Virus record (IMG/VR): IMGVR_UViG_3300036393_000020
Span: 1-43,880 of that record
DNA length: 43,880 nucleotides
Origin: a virus
Reading direction: 5' to 3' (one strand)
Positions 33,601-42,084 of the stretch are shown here, piece after piece. Position 1 is the first letter of the stretch; every line of letters starts with the position of its first letter. The notes under the pieces are model-generated. The model did no database searches, was not told the origin of the DNA, and worked only from the letters and a program-made list of their open reading frames with translations. The translations under genes and the position numbers were made by a program.

Positions 33601-36118
33601 CTAGCAGTAGAACTTGTTCCTGTGGCGATCGCTTGAACAAATTCACCCGCATCAGTTGACCTTGCTCTAAATTAAAAGGACGGTACGCTTTTTCTAGCAG
33701 ACGTTCGTTCAAGAACGCCTCGCTCCAAGTTGAAGCATCTTCTGTGTAGAAACAAAGCTGCGCCTGCTTGTTAACCCATTGAATGGGTTTGTTATCAATA
33801 GCAGTGAAAGTAGTCCGTAAAGCAGAATGTCGTTCTACCAGTTTCTCAAAAGCACGCTGCAATGCTGGAATATCTACATCTCCCTTTAGACGGACTGCAT
33901 TGACAATATTGTAAGCTGGGCTTTCTGGTGCTAACTGGTACAAAAACCATAGAGAACGCTGAGCATAAGAGAGAGGTTGTTCAATATCAGCTTCCGTAAC
34001 AGGGATGAGATCTGTCTGTGGGTTGGGTTTAAGTTCGGTCAACTGAGCTAACACCTGAGTGACAAGCTGGGCAATACTATCACCTTCCAAGAAACTTGTC
34101 ATAGGCAAAATTACTCCCAGATCAGTTTCGATACTGTGCTGTAGTTCTATTGCCATCAAGGAGTCTAGACCCAAAGAGCTCAAAGGCTGTTGACAGTTCA
34201 ACTGGGAAGGAGTTATCTTTAACACCCGCGCCACACACTCCTGAAGATAAGACTCCAAGAGCAGCTTTTGGTCTTTTGGTTCTATTACCAGGAGAGCTTC
34301 GCGAGTCAGTTTATCTTTGCTCTCCATGACATAAGTATCTTCTAAAATGCTGCTAGCTACTACATCCAGGCTTCCATTGAGAAAGCCGACGCCGCAGGCA
34401 TGGCGTTGAATCTTGCCACTGGAAGTTTTGGGAATGTTTCCTGGCTTGAGCAGTAAGACACCATAAACTTGCAACTCGTGTTGTTCTGCGACTGCTTGAC
34501 GAATAGCTTTCACGACCTCCTCGACATCTAAATTCCGGAGGTGGCTGCGCTTGACTTCCACAACAACCGCTAGCCGTTCTTCACGGGTGACATTAATGGC
34601 AAATGCCGCACTACAAGTGGGTTGCAGTGCCGGATGGCTTTGTTCCACTGTCAGTTCAATATCTTGGGGGTAATGGTTGCGACCTCGGATAATAATCAAA
34701 TCCTTGAGGCGACCAGTGACAAATAGTTCCCCTGACTGCAAAAATCCTAAATCTCCCGTGCGGAGAAACGGTCCTGACGCTCCTGGCGTCGCTAACGCTT
34801 CGCTAACGCCAGTGTCCTTGAGGTAGCCTCGGAAAGTGCGTTGTGTTTCCTCGCTCCGGTTCCAATAGCCTTGAGTTACACTTGGACCCGATATCCAAAT
34901 TTCACCTACTTCATCGGGGTTGCAGCGGGTCATTGTCTCTGGATGGGCAATCACAACTTGTAGATCCTGCAAGGGTTGACCGCAACCAACCACTGTTTGG
35001 CTGGCGGAATCCTCCTTGCTAGCTGTAACTACTCGATTTTGCTCTAGCGCTTCTTTTTGAACGGTTTGTAGGATTGGCGGGGCGCTTGCATGACCACCAG
35101 AAACAATCAGAGTCGTTTCTGCCATGCCGTAACACGGGTAGAATGCCTCGCGGCGGAAGCCACAAAGTGCAAAAGCTGCTACAAAACGCTCCATAGTTTC
35201 GGCACGGATCGGTTCGGCTCCGTTAAAAGCCACCTGCCAGCTACTGAGGTCGAGAGTCGCTCGCTGATCGTCCGTAATTTTGTTCACGCATAACTCGTAA
35301 GCAAAATTAGGTCCGCCGCTGGTGGTGCCTTTGTAGAGAGAAATTGCCGTTAGCCAGCGCAAAGGCTTTTTTAGGAAATTTTCCGGCGACATAAGTATGA
35401 CCGGAAATCCACCATAAAGGGGCTGTAGTACATTCCCAATCAGTCCCATGTCATGAAATAAGGGCAACCAGCCTACAACTATACTTTCTTCTGTATGCTG
35501 GAATGCCGTCTTAATGATTTTCTCGTTGTGCAGCAAATTACCATGACTTACCATCACCCCTTTCGGTGTCCCTGTAGAACCCGAGGTGTACTGTAGAAAT
35601 GCTAAAGTGTCGCTATTTATTTTTAAAGGCTGCCAAGAGAGTGCAAAGTTGTTAGTAAGATTTTCGGTAGCTATATAATGCAAAGCTGCTAGTTCTGGTT
35701 CTTGTTTTAAGCTGTGTTCAATATTGGTAAGAACAGATGTTGTTGTGAGGGCGAAACTAGCTTGGGCATCTTTCACAATCGCTTGCAGTCTTGTCATGCG
35801 CTGATTGCGGCGCGGTGGATACGCAGGAACAGCAGTAACACCTGCGTACAGACACCCGAAAAAAGCAGCAATGAATTCCAGTCCAGGCGGGTATAAAAGC
35901 AGCGCTCTTTCTCCAGTAGCTTTCATGCTCTGCAGCAGAGCAGCAAGCGATCGCGCTTTTTGGTCTAATTCTTTATAACTTAAGCTAACTTCTTGGGTTT
36001 CTCCATCTACCAAAAAGGTATATGCTACCTGGCTTTGTTGCTGTAGCGCTCTTTTGCGTAACAGGTCAACCAAAGTCGCTTCACCAAGAGTCGAGACTGA
36101 AAACAAATTGTTGTCCAT
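30629..36118 (-). CDS. Lipoinitiating synthetase: FAAL-ACP-C-A-PCP
   Basis: About 1829 residues from ATG 36118, which has GAGGGG five bases upstream; the longer open frame (36190) lacks a site. The FAAL domain (1 to about 590) shows PAYPPRRNQ, YTSGSTGTPKG and FLRTGDLGF, so it activates a fatty acid as acyl-AMP. The ACP is LGLDSLMAIEL (Ser near 651). The C domain has VHHIVSDFWS near 844, with the D-F variant common in lipoinitiating C domains. The A domain has specificity residues D-V-W-D-T-G-C-I-D, Ser-like in frame but not matching the Ser code. The PCP is DNFFELGGHSLL near 1746. It is the first gene of the operon and acylates the first amino acid. Confidence 0.93.
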   Translation of the reverse strand: MDNNLFSVSTLGEATLVDLLRKRALQQQSQVAYTFLVDGETQEVSLSYKELDQKARSLAALLQSMKATGERALLLYPPGLEFIAAFFGCLYAGVTAVPAYPPRRNQRMTRLQAIVKDAQASFALTTTSVLTNIEHSLKQEPELAALHYIATENLTNNFALSWQPLKINSDTLAFLQYTSGSTGTPKGVMVSHGNLLHNEKIIKTAFQHTEESIVVGWLPLFHDMGLIGNVLQPLYGGFPVILMSPENFLKKPLRWLTAISLYKGTTSGGPNFAYELCVNKITDDQRATLDLSSWQVAFNGAEPIRAETMERFVAAFALCGFRREAFYPCYGMAETTLIVSGGHASAPPILQTVQKEALEQNRVVTASKEDSASQTVVGCGQPLQDLQVVIAHPETMTRCNPDEVGEIWISGPSVTQGYWNRSEETQRTFRGYLKDTGVSEALATPGASGPFLRTGDLGFLQSGELFVTGRLKDLIIIRGRNHYPQDIELTVEQSHPALQPTCSAAFAINVTREERLAVVVEVKRSHLRNLDVEEVVKAIRQAVAEQHELQVYGVLLLKPGNIPKTSSGKIQRHACGVGFLNGSLDVVASSILEDTYVMESKDKLTREALLVIEPKDQKLLLESYLQECVARVLKITPSQLNCQQPLSSLGLDSLMAIELQHSIETDLGVILPMTSFLEGDSIAQLVTQVLAQLTELKPNPQTDLIPVTEADIEQPLSYAQRSLWFLYQLAPESPAYNIVNAVRLKGDVDIPALQRAFEKLVERHSALRTTFTAIDNKPIQWVNKQAQLCFYTEDASTWSEAFLNERLLEKAYRPFNLEQGQLMRVNLFKRSPQEQVLLLAVHHIVSDFWSLAVFVQELGMLYQAQKNGIPVFFPTLALQYADHSRWQAQMLASPEGDRLWAYWQRQLTGELPVLNLHTERPRPAVQTYRGATVPFKLNAELTQKLKALSRAQGATLYMTLLAVYQVLLSRYTGQKDILVGSPTAGRSRADLADLVGYFVNPVVLRADLSGNPNFEAFLGQVKQTVLNAFEHQDYPFALLVERLQPVRDPSRSPLFQTMFVLEKAHLQKLESLASFALGVAGARMHLGELEMESVALEQRVAQFDLTLMMAEVDGELAASLEYNTDLFDAATITRMASHFQTLLESIVANPNQELSELSMLPPAELYQLLAEFNQNQSKIQNPKSKIEQCIHELFTTQVEQTPDAIAVVFENEQLTYRDLNIRANQLAHHLQSLGVEPDVLVGICMERSLEMVVGVLGILKAGGAYVPLDPTYPKERLAFMLEDTQATILLTQQNLVASLPKHRAKVICLDADWEIIAQESADNPTGAVIPVNLAYIIYTSGSTGQPKGVMIPHKGIVNRLVSGTIRYQLTSNDRVLQKTSFSFDVSVWEMFGALLSGSRLVMARPGGHQDPSYLVKVMAQQQITLVDFVPAMLQLVLEQPGLEGCISLRYVTCGGEALPLEVRDRFFALLSSVELHNCYGPSEVSIDATYWVCDRHSSIISIGRPIANQQVYILDEHLQPVPVGVPGELYVGGAGLARGYLNRPDLTAEKFIPHPFSDERGAYLYKTGDLALYLPDGNIEFLGRLDDQVKVRGFRLELGEIEVILRRHPSVEDVAVVVQDDTSNDASCKRLLAYLVPKQRHQQIEFWPSVGEYPYHQQFSVKSLRTYLSSYLPDYMIPGTFVTLPQMPRTPNGKLDYRALPAPDIASFEQTGTYVPPTTGLEEALAMIWSEILQLERVGIHDNFFELGGHSLLAIQVISRIRDLFRVELPLHSLFEAATVAKLSQILIARETKPGQMEKIAVIFLKITAMSTQDVKITLQQKKGERVEI
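32562..32589. repeat. Four copies of ATTTTGG inside the C-A linker
   Basis: Four exact tandem copies of ATTTTGG (28 bases, followed by ATTG) lie in the coding strand opposite and translate as a QSKIQNPKSKIEQ-like linker between the C and A domains. This is the STRR type of repeat, inserted in frame where a flexible linker tolerates it. Confidence 0.85.
34771..34817. repeat. Dispersed palindromic repeat inserted in the FAAL domain
   Basis: The text CTGGCGTCGCTAACGCTTCG ending in CGCTAACGCCAG is palindromic at its ends (CTGGCGT/ACGCCAG) and of the kind repeated across cyanobacterial genomes. In the FAAL protein it adds about eleven residues (VSEALATPGAS) just before GPFLRTGDLG, where relatives have a short loop. 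The frame is kept. Confidence 0.7.
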
Positions 36119-36362
36119 TAGCCCCTCTGGCTTGTTATAAGTAAGCATTAGTAAAGTGAGAATATTTGTACAACAACAAGCCAATGTCAAATGGAGTTAA
36201 ATTTACGTAGTAAAAACATATGTTTGTTTGATTGCATAATATTTATCTCTTGAGTTTCCACTTGATTAACTATCAAAGTCACCTCTGCTTACTTCTCGCT
36301 TAAGAGCGCAAAGTTTTATGCAAACACCGCTAATTCTTTACAAAACTTCATTAAAGGAAAAT
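36119..36362 (-). promoter_or_regulatory. NRPS operon upstream region
   Basis: This 244-base gap between the adhesin stop and the FAAL start must drive the NRPS operon. It is AT-rich. A segment at 36274-36350 resembles the sequence upstream of the adhesin gene (39545-39620). GATTGCATAATATTTATC at 36230-36247 is a weak Fur-box-like match that I do not trust. No promoter can be fixed by eye. Confidence 0.45.
36274..36350. repeat. Upstream direct repeat, copy 1 (before the FAAL gene)
   Basis: It shares ACCTCTG.. TACTTCTCG, GTTTTATGCAAA and GCTAATTCTTTACAAAA, in the same order and spacing, with 39545-39620. Both copies lie upstream of minus-strand genes, about 155 and 65 bases from their start codons. 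They may be a duplicated promoter region or the ends of a segment carrying the adhesin gene. Confidence 0.75.
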
Positions 36363-39300
36363 CTAAGTACGGCATCCATCTGGCTTGTTCCAAGAACTGC
36401 GAGGCGTGGTGGCTGCATCGGCTGTAAAGACTACTTGCCCTTTTTCATTTATTACCCACCCAGTTGCTTCTACTATAGGTTCTGGTGTGGTGATAGTTGG
36501 ATTTGTGGAAATATTTGCTCTAGAGTTTTTCTCTATTTCGGGGTTGAGAGTGACCCAATCTACTTGAATGGCGTCGGGTGTGAGAATGTCTTTGGGGTTG
36601 GGAGGTAAGCCGCCGCGTCCGGTAATGATGAAACTGCTCTGAGCATAGTTTGGGGAGTTGCAACCTTGGGCTAATTTGGTGTCAATTGGTACTGATGGCA
36701 AGTTGACTAAGCCGCTGTTGAGGTCAATATCGGGTGTGTTGATTTGCACGGTACCACTTAATTCTGGACTTGCCCCTTTGGCGGTAATATCACTTTCTGC
36801 GGTGGGTGCAAGCTGGAACTGGATGCCAAAAAGACCTTTGGCATTAATTCTGACATTACCCCCTCTGAAATCCTTCGAATCAGCACGGATATCGCTATTT
36901 TCCTTTGGGACGGCAACTAGGTTGTCAGTATCAATGGTGATGTTACCGCCAGTGATATTGCTTCCTCTGGCTTTTGTTGTGATGCTACTTCCACGGCGCA
37001 AGATTAAATTCCTAGAGCGCAGGTTAATATTACCCTGCCCCGCTGTGGTGTCAGCACTGAAGCTTGCGCCGTTGGAAAGATGGATAGAAGCAGCTTTTGC
37101 TTCAATGCTACCAGCATTCCCTGAGCCTTGACTATTCACAGTGACTTTGGCATTATCCTGAATAGTCAACTGCCCAGTTGTTATCTTGATGCCTCCCCCT
37201 TGACCTGTGGAGTTAGTCTGTGTATTTGCAAATAAGCCACTAGTAGCACCCGTTTCTGTGATGGCGTTGGCAACAAATGGATCGATGGGATTAGGAAATT
37301 TGGCAATGCGGTTGATATAATCTGAGTCGCTGCCAGAGATAGTCACTCGGTTTGTTGCATTGACTATGATATTGCCAGCTTGTCCCTGACCAAAGGTTGT
37401 GGTTACAAGTTGCCCGCCGTTTACCGCTTCAAATAAGCGGGTAGCATTCACCGTGATATTCCCGCCCTGTCCATCCCCTTTGCTACGGGCGCTTAAAACT
37501 GCCCCCTCTGCAATTCGGAATGTTCCAGTATGAACTATAATGTTGCCAGCCTGAAAATTGGTATCAGTACTGGTAAATAATCCACTAGGCAAACCACTAC
37601 TGGGAACACTGCCTGAAATATCGACAACATCGGCATTAATCTGGATACTTCCTGCGTTACCCTGTCCTTGGGTACTGTCTTTGATGATAGCGCCGTCTTT
37701 TAGCACTAAAGAACCAGCCTTAATGTTAAGGTTTCCACCTGAACCTATCCCCCCTGGCAGCACACCTAGGGTGATTCTGGTCGATTCTCCAGCTTGAGCC
37801 GTTTCTCCTCCAATGAGCAAGATTGTACCTTTGACATCCAAATTGATATTTGCTCCCCGTCCTTGTCCGGCTATATCTAAATCCCCTTGAAGTAAAGCAT
37901 TTGAACTCAAAGATAACTGTTCAGCTTTGATGTTGATGCTGCCCCCATCCCCTTGTCCTGACATACGGGCAATCAGCCCAGCGCTATTGCTCGCAGAAAA
38001 GAACCTAGTCGTGATGTTTATATCACCGCCCTTGCCCACACCTCCAAATTCCACACTGCTGAATGCACTACTCTGGTATCCATCGCTATTAAATCCATCA
38101 AAGGAAACCGTATCGCGGGCAATGATATTTACGTTCCCAGCATTGCCACGTCCACCAGGTTGTATATCGGAAGCTTCACTAACGATGGTTTGCAGTTGAG
38201 CGCCATTGGTAAGAAAAAGCGATCCAGTTGTGATGTTGATGCCTCCACTGTTGCCTACTGCTCCACGTTCCACAATATTAAAGATAGATGCTCTATTCAA
38301 GGAGACGGTATCGCGAGCATTGATATTCACGCTACCTGCATTCCCCTGTCCATTAGTGCTGGCATCCAGAAAAGCGTCGTTAGTTAGGAACAGTGATCCA
38401 GTGTTAATGATAATGCCTCCACTGTTGCCTACTGCCCCTGCGGTGATCGAACTGTATGCTGCTGATGCGCCTCCGTTAAAAGAGACGGAATCTTGAGCAG
38501 TAATCTTGACAGTGCCTGCATTTCCCTGTCCAAGGGAGTTATCAGCAATAAAGCTATCCTCTCTAACGTTCACTACCCCAGTTGCATCAAGCTGAATATC
38601 CCCTGCTTGACTTTGGGGCGATCCCAATTCTGACGCAATCCCTGCTCGCAGTTTACTTTGTCCGGAAATATCGATATTCCGAGCATTGATAGTAATATCC
38701 CCTCTACCCCCGGCGCGTACATTCACTTCAGCGCCATTCACCAGAGATACATCGGTTCGTGAGAACTCATCAGGAAAACTCAAACGCAGGTTGCTTCCAT
38801 CAATATTCAGCCCAACTGTACCTGTTCCCGCAACTCCTGCCAACTCGATTCGACCACCTGGCGCTAGGAGTTGTCCACTGTTCATGCTCACATTGCCACC
38901 TGCAAGTGCTAAGGTTCCACCATCCTTCACTTGTAGATGAGATCCTTGTATCTGAATACTCCCAGCATTAATCCCGTATTGCAAGCCAATAGGCACATTG
39001 ATAGTCAGCAGGGGTGTAGACTGAGGATTAGTCGCACTAAACTCAAAGCCATCTGCAAACTTCAAACTACTAGCCGTACTGCCAACAAAAGAACCACCAA
39101 TATCCAATCGCGCATTAGGACCAAATATAATCCCGTTCGGATTAATCAGAAACAAGTTTGCAGCGCCATTTGCTCTGATTAACCCATCAATATTAGAGAT
39201 AGACTTACCCGTCACACGGCTAATAATGTTCTGAATATCAAGAGCATTATTGAAAAAAGCAGTGCCGTTAGTAGGAACAGAAAACTCCCTAAAGCTGTGG

Positions 39301-39479
39301 AACAAATTGCTTCCGGCTTTGGTTCCTCCAGTAATAGTGCTGGTGTTACCCTGTTGTGTGACAGTGGAATTATTAGGCAAAGTGCCATCGGGGGTAATTT
39401 GGGCGTGAGCACTGTTTGCACTAGAAACACTTATTGCAACTCCTAAAAACCACCCCAAACGAGTACTTATCCCAGACAT
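36363..39479 (-). CDS. Filamentous haemagglutinin-like secreted adhesin (TpsA)
   Basis: About 1038 residues from ATG 39479, which has GGAGGAG upstream; an in-frame extension to 39530 is unlikely. A signal peptide (residues about 1-26, ending SAHAQ) is followed by the TPS secretion domain with ITGGTKAGSNLFHSFREFSV, FFNNALDIQNIISRVTG and LFLINPNGIIFGPNARLD, the last being the NPNGI hallmark. The rest is a long beta-helix of repeats such as GNAGSVNINARDTVSLN. Such proteins are exported by a TpsB/Omp85 partner; none is in the window. The C-terminus (WNKPDGCRT) resembles other cyanobacterial TpsA ends. A role in adhesion or as a toxin carrier is possible, but no toxin domain is visible. Confidence 0.9.
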   Translation of the reverse strand: MSGISTRLGWFLGVAISVSSANSAHAQITPDGTLPNNSTVTQQGNTSTITGGTKAGSNLFHSFREFSVPTNGTAFFNNALDIQNIISRVTGKSISNIDGLIRANGAANLFLINPNGIIFGPNARLDIGGSFVGSTASSLKFADGFEFSATNPQSTPLLTINVPIGLQYGINAGSIQIQGSHLQVKDGGTLALAGGNVSMNSGQLLAPGGRIELAGVAGTGTVGLNIDGSNLRLSFPDEFSRTDVSLVNGAEVNVRAGGRGDITINARNIDISGQSKLRAGIASELGSPQSQAGDIQLDATGVVNVREDSFIADNSLGQGNAGTVKITAQDSVSFNGGASAAYSSITAGAVGNSGGIIINTGSLFLTNDAFLDASTNGQGNAGSVNINARDTVSLNRASIFNIVERGAVGNSGGINITTGSLFLTNGAQLQTIVSEASDIQPGGRGNAGNVNIIARDTVSFDGFNSDGYQSSAFSSVEFGGVGKGGDINITTRFFSASNSAGLIARMSGQGDGGSINIKAEQLSLSSNALLQGDLDIAGQGRGANINLDVKGTILLIGGETAQAGESTRITLGVLPGGIGSGGNLNIKAGSLVLKDGAIIKDSTQGQGNAGSIQINADVVDISGSVPSSGLPSGLFTSTDTNFQAGNIIVHTGTFRIAEGAVLSARSKGDGQGGNITVNATRLFEAVNGGQLVTTTFGQGQAGNIIVNATNRVTISGSDSDYINRIAKFPNPIDPFVANAITETGATSGLFANTQTNSTGQGGGIKITTGQLTIQDNAKVTVNSQGSGNAGSIEAKAASIHLSNGASFSADTTAGQGNINLRSRNLILRRGSSITTKARGSNITGGNITIDTDNLVAVPKENSDIRADSKDFRGGNVRINAKGLFGIQFQLAPTAESDITAKGASPELSGTVQINTPDIDLNSGLVNLPSVPIDTKLAQGCNSPNYAQSSFIITGRGGLPPNPKDILTPDAIQVDWVTLNPEIEKNSRANISTNPTITTPEPIVEATGWVINEKGQVVFTADAATTPRSSWNKPDGCRT

Positions 39480-39544
39480 TCCACTCCTCCACACTTTACA
39501 GCAATTACACTCGATTCTTGAGTAAACCACATAAAAGTGGTACT

Positions 39545-39620
39545 CAAACTACCTCTGTCTACTTCTCGGCAAGAGACACAAGAGTTTTATGCAAAGCGTG
39601 CTAATTCTTTACAAAAGTTT
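39545..39620. repeat. Upstream direct repeat, copy 2 (before the adhesin gene)
   Basis: Second copy of the element described at 36274-36350. It contains TACTTCTCGGCAAGAGACAC and GCTAATTCTTTACAAAAG and lies 66 bases upstream of the adhesin start, where a promoter would be. Confidence 0.75.
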
Positions 39621-39627
39621 ATAAAAG

Positions 39628-40923
39628 TCAATGGTTGCTGGTCAAGCACCAACTAAAGTCTTTTCGGCTTGAGAGCGCAACTTCGAGATAAGCGAACGCG
39701 ATCGCCCACGAGAGAAGGCAGTCATCATGACCCGTAATTGCCTCACGATGAAGTGCCGAGAATTGCCGCATCTCCCGAATCCCTTCCCAGTCGGGTGGAA
39801 ACACTACCTCGCCTTGCTCTAAGCATAGTGCAATTCGGTCAGTCATGATAAGTTTCGATGTTTTGGTCGTCTTGACAAGTTCGATACGCGATCGCGGTCT
39901 GTCGGAAGCCAAGTTCTCAGCGATCACCGTGCCCCCCGAATTCGCTTCAATGGCGACAATGGTAGGTTTGTACTTGTCGATGAGTTCAATGCATTTCTTT
40001 CGGGCTTTGAGATTAGTTTGACCTGACTCGCGATATTCGGCGACCAGAGAGAATGGAAGCTTGGTGATGTCCCACATTTGAGCAACAAAGAAATCCGCAC
40101 CCCCGAAATTTGGATCGATGCCCATGAGATAGTAGTGCGCGGGTTCACGGGCACCGATCCACTTGCCGACGGAGCAAGCCGCGATCGCATCAAGCGAAAA
40201 CAATGAATCACTCTCGCCCGTCGGGATACACAGCAGTTCTTCATCAGCGAAACGTCCATAGTCCCTGAACAATTGCTCACGCCACTGCTCACGAGTCATC
40301 TTTAACCCTTGAGTCAGAACAATTCGCTCAAACAACCCATCAATGAGGGCATCGTCGATTGTGTAGGTATGTAACGAAAAATCTTTCTCCCCAGCGCGGA
40401 TTTCCTCAATGAGCCGATTAAATGGATTGGATGCACCGAAATGAGTGGAGATGATTCGCATCTGTCCACCCCAAGCGAGAATCGCCATACCCGCTTTTAT
40501 CAATTGTTCAAAGTCTTGGTGAAATGCCGCCTCATCAACAACTATCTTCCCTTTCTTTGCCCGGAGGTTACTAGGTCGAGAGGAAAGTGCCGAAACTTTA
40601 AAACCCGATGCAAAACGAACACGAAATACTAAAATGTCCTCCTCATCATCTTTCAGCACGTCTTGCTCGATTTCCGACGCCGCCAGCTGATATCCCCTTG
40701 CCCAGTACGCCACATCTTCTATATATTGCTCCGACATATCTTTGTTGTAACCCACGTAGTATGTGTCGCATCCACGAATTTTGGCTGCATCAAGCGCACT
40801 TGCAGCGGCATCAGCCCAAGATATTCCAATTCGTCGGGATTTCTCGACAACTTTGACCCGTGAGTTATCCGCCACCCATCTCGCTTGGTACGGCAGAAGC
40901 AATGGTGGACTTTTCCTCCACAC
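39628..40923 (-). CDS. terL: Phage terminase large subunit (Mu gp28-like)
   Basis: The packaging motor of a tailed phage. With GTG 40923 as start (AAGGAGA seven bases upstream) it has 431 residues and overlaps the small subunit gene by 59 bases; the open frame to 41037 would overlap it much more. The ATPase half has a Walker A-like VEKSRRIGISW (residues about 27-37) and KIVVDEAAF (Walker B). The nuclease half has GIDPNFGGADFF, TIVAIEANSGG and HDDCLLSWAIAFAY, placing the metal-binding acids. The pattern is closest to Mu gp28-type terminases. The expected next genes (portal, capsid) are missing; the adhesin gene follows instead. Confidence 0.88.
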   Translation of the reverse strand: MWRKSPPLLLPYQARWVADNSRVKVVEKSRRIGISWADAAASALDAAKIRGCDTYYVGYNKDMSEQYIEDVAYWARGYQLAASEIEQDVLKDDEEDILVFRVRFASGFKVSALSSRPSNLRAKKGKIVVDEAAFHQDFEQLIKAGMAILAWGGQMRIISTHFGASNPFNRLIEEIRAGEKDFSLHTYTIDDALIDGLFERIVLTQGLKMTREQWREQLFRDYGRFADEELLCIPTGESDSLFSLDAIAACSVGKWIGAREPAHYYLMGIDPNFGGADFFVAQMWDITKLPFSLVAEYRESGQTNLKARKKCIELIDKYKPTIVAIEANSGGTVIAENLASDRPRSRIELVKTTKTSKLIMTDRIALCLEQGEVVFPPDWEGIREMRQFSALHREAITGHDDCLLSWAIAFAYLEVALSSRKDFSWCLTSNH

Positions 40924-41518
40924 CCAGGATTCTCCTTCTAATCTCGTCGGCGGCTTCTTCGGTAAGCCCACTTCGAGACTGTCCTTTATTATCTTGGCTG
41001 CCGACTTCAGCAAGATACCTGTTGAATAAGTCTGCATCTTTCACCACCAGCGTTAACCCATATTCTGATGCAGCTGCTAAGAGTTGCTCAAGTGTGTTAA
41101 GGGGTTTCGGTAGTACTCGCTCAATTGCCCAGTTTGGCGTGGGACGAGTCTCAACATTATCTTCTTCGTAAGCGCTAAAAACATCAGTGTATAAAATGCG
41201 CCCTTTTTTTGAGTCGCCTTTGTATCGAGTCATTGTTTTTTCTGAGATGTGTTTTTTCCAGCGAACCGTTTGCCCGTGTTCTAAAGTTTCGGTGAGTTTT
41301 TGTGCAGCCGCTCGACGTTGGTGAGTGGGTGCATTTGTTCGGAATTCGGCGCGCGATCGCTCAACTTTGTCTCGAAAGTCTGGAAAGTCTGAAAACCATT
41401 TGTAAAAAGTTGCTTTACTAATACCTCCCGCGATCCAACCGCTCTCGTCACCGCCCTCAGTCGCGATCGCATCACAAATTCTTTCGGCTAGTTCTTGACT
41501 GTAGCGTGACTTCGCCAA
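40865..41518 (-). CDS. terS: Phage terminase small subunit-like DNA-binding protein
   Basis: A 217-residue protein. The N-terminal helix-turn-helix region (YSQELAERICDAIA, then GGISKATFYKWFSDFPDFRD and KVERSRAEF) is the pattern of terminase small subunits that recognise packaging sites. The middle and C-terminal parts are charged and not recognised. It begins at TTG 41518, two bases after the previous stop, with GGGGGT before it. The direct link to the large subunit supports the call. Confidence 0.8.
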   Translation of the reverse strand: MAKSRYSQELAERICDAIATEGGDESGWIAGGISKATFYKWFSDFPDFRDKVERSRAEFRTNAPTHQRRAAAQKLTETLEHGQTVRWKKHISEKTMTRYKGDSKKGRILYTDVFSAYEEDNVETRPTPNWAIERVLPKPLNTLEQLLAAASEYGLTLVVKDADLFNRYLAEVGSQDNKGQSRSGLTEEAADEIRRRILGVEEKSTIASAVPSEMGGG

Positions 41519-41520
41519 AG

Positions 41521-42084
41521 TTACCCCCGGTTCGCGTAACTCGCTATTTCACTTAACACCGATTCTACGTCCTCAGCCGTCACCTGAGCTATCTCCTGTA
41601 GTGTCGGGGGTTTACCAAATCGCCGCCAAGCTCTCGATATTTCTTGGTCAACTAACTGCAAAAGTTTATCTTGGTCAGATGCTGATAATCCTCTGTCGGA
41701 AGTTGGAAGCATGGGTCGGGCGGGAAGTCGAGACGTTCCATATTGATGATACACTGCAATATCTGAATCAAAGTACTCAGTGTACTGCAACCCAACAAAG
41801 CGCTGCCCATAAGATGATCTCATCTTCCCCGTGAAAGTGAGGATTGACCGACGCCCTACCTTTTTCTCCTTCCAAATGCGATAGTTTTCACTCAAGGGCG
41901 TCTGTTTTGTACCGTACGGATCGACTTCTTTGGCAAACTGTTGTGCTACGCGGCTGCGCCTGTAAGATCCGAAGGATTTGAATACGCGATTTACCAGAGG
42001 GGTTTGAAGTTCCTGAATTATATAGTTAAAATCGGGTTGTTCATTAAATTGGACACTAAACACCACCGTCACCGAAAAACTCAT
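41521..42084 (-). CDS. Phage virion morphogenesis/tail completion protein (Mu gpG-like)
   Basis: A 187-residue protein. Residues about 55-125 carry the typical pattern of this family: an N-terminal helical part, then KKVGRRSILTFTGKMRSS, then VYHQYGTSRLPARPMLP, where 'HQ.G......PAR..L' is the family hallmark. It is thought to act in head or tail completion. The start, ATG 42084, overlaps the end of the methyltransferase gene by 29 bases, an arrangement usual in phage operons. Confidence 0.85.
   Translation of the reverse strand: MSFSVTVVFSVQFNEQPDFNYIIQELQTPLVNRVFKSFGSYRRSRVAQQFAKEVDPYGTKQTPLSENYRIWKEKKVGRRSILTFTGKMRSSYGQRFVGLQYTEYFDSDIAVYHQYGTSRLPARPMLPTSDRGLSASDQDKLLQLVDQEISRAWRRFGKPPTLQEIAQVTAEDVESVLSEIASYANRG

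Noticed and set aside
36230-36247. Possible Fur box upstream of the NRPS operon (GATTGCATAATATTTATC)
   Set aside because: Only about half of a GATAAT-type repeat pattern matches, and the region is AT-rich, so chance is likely. It would need a motif scan and binding data.
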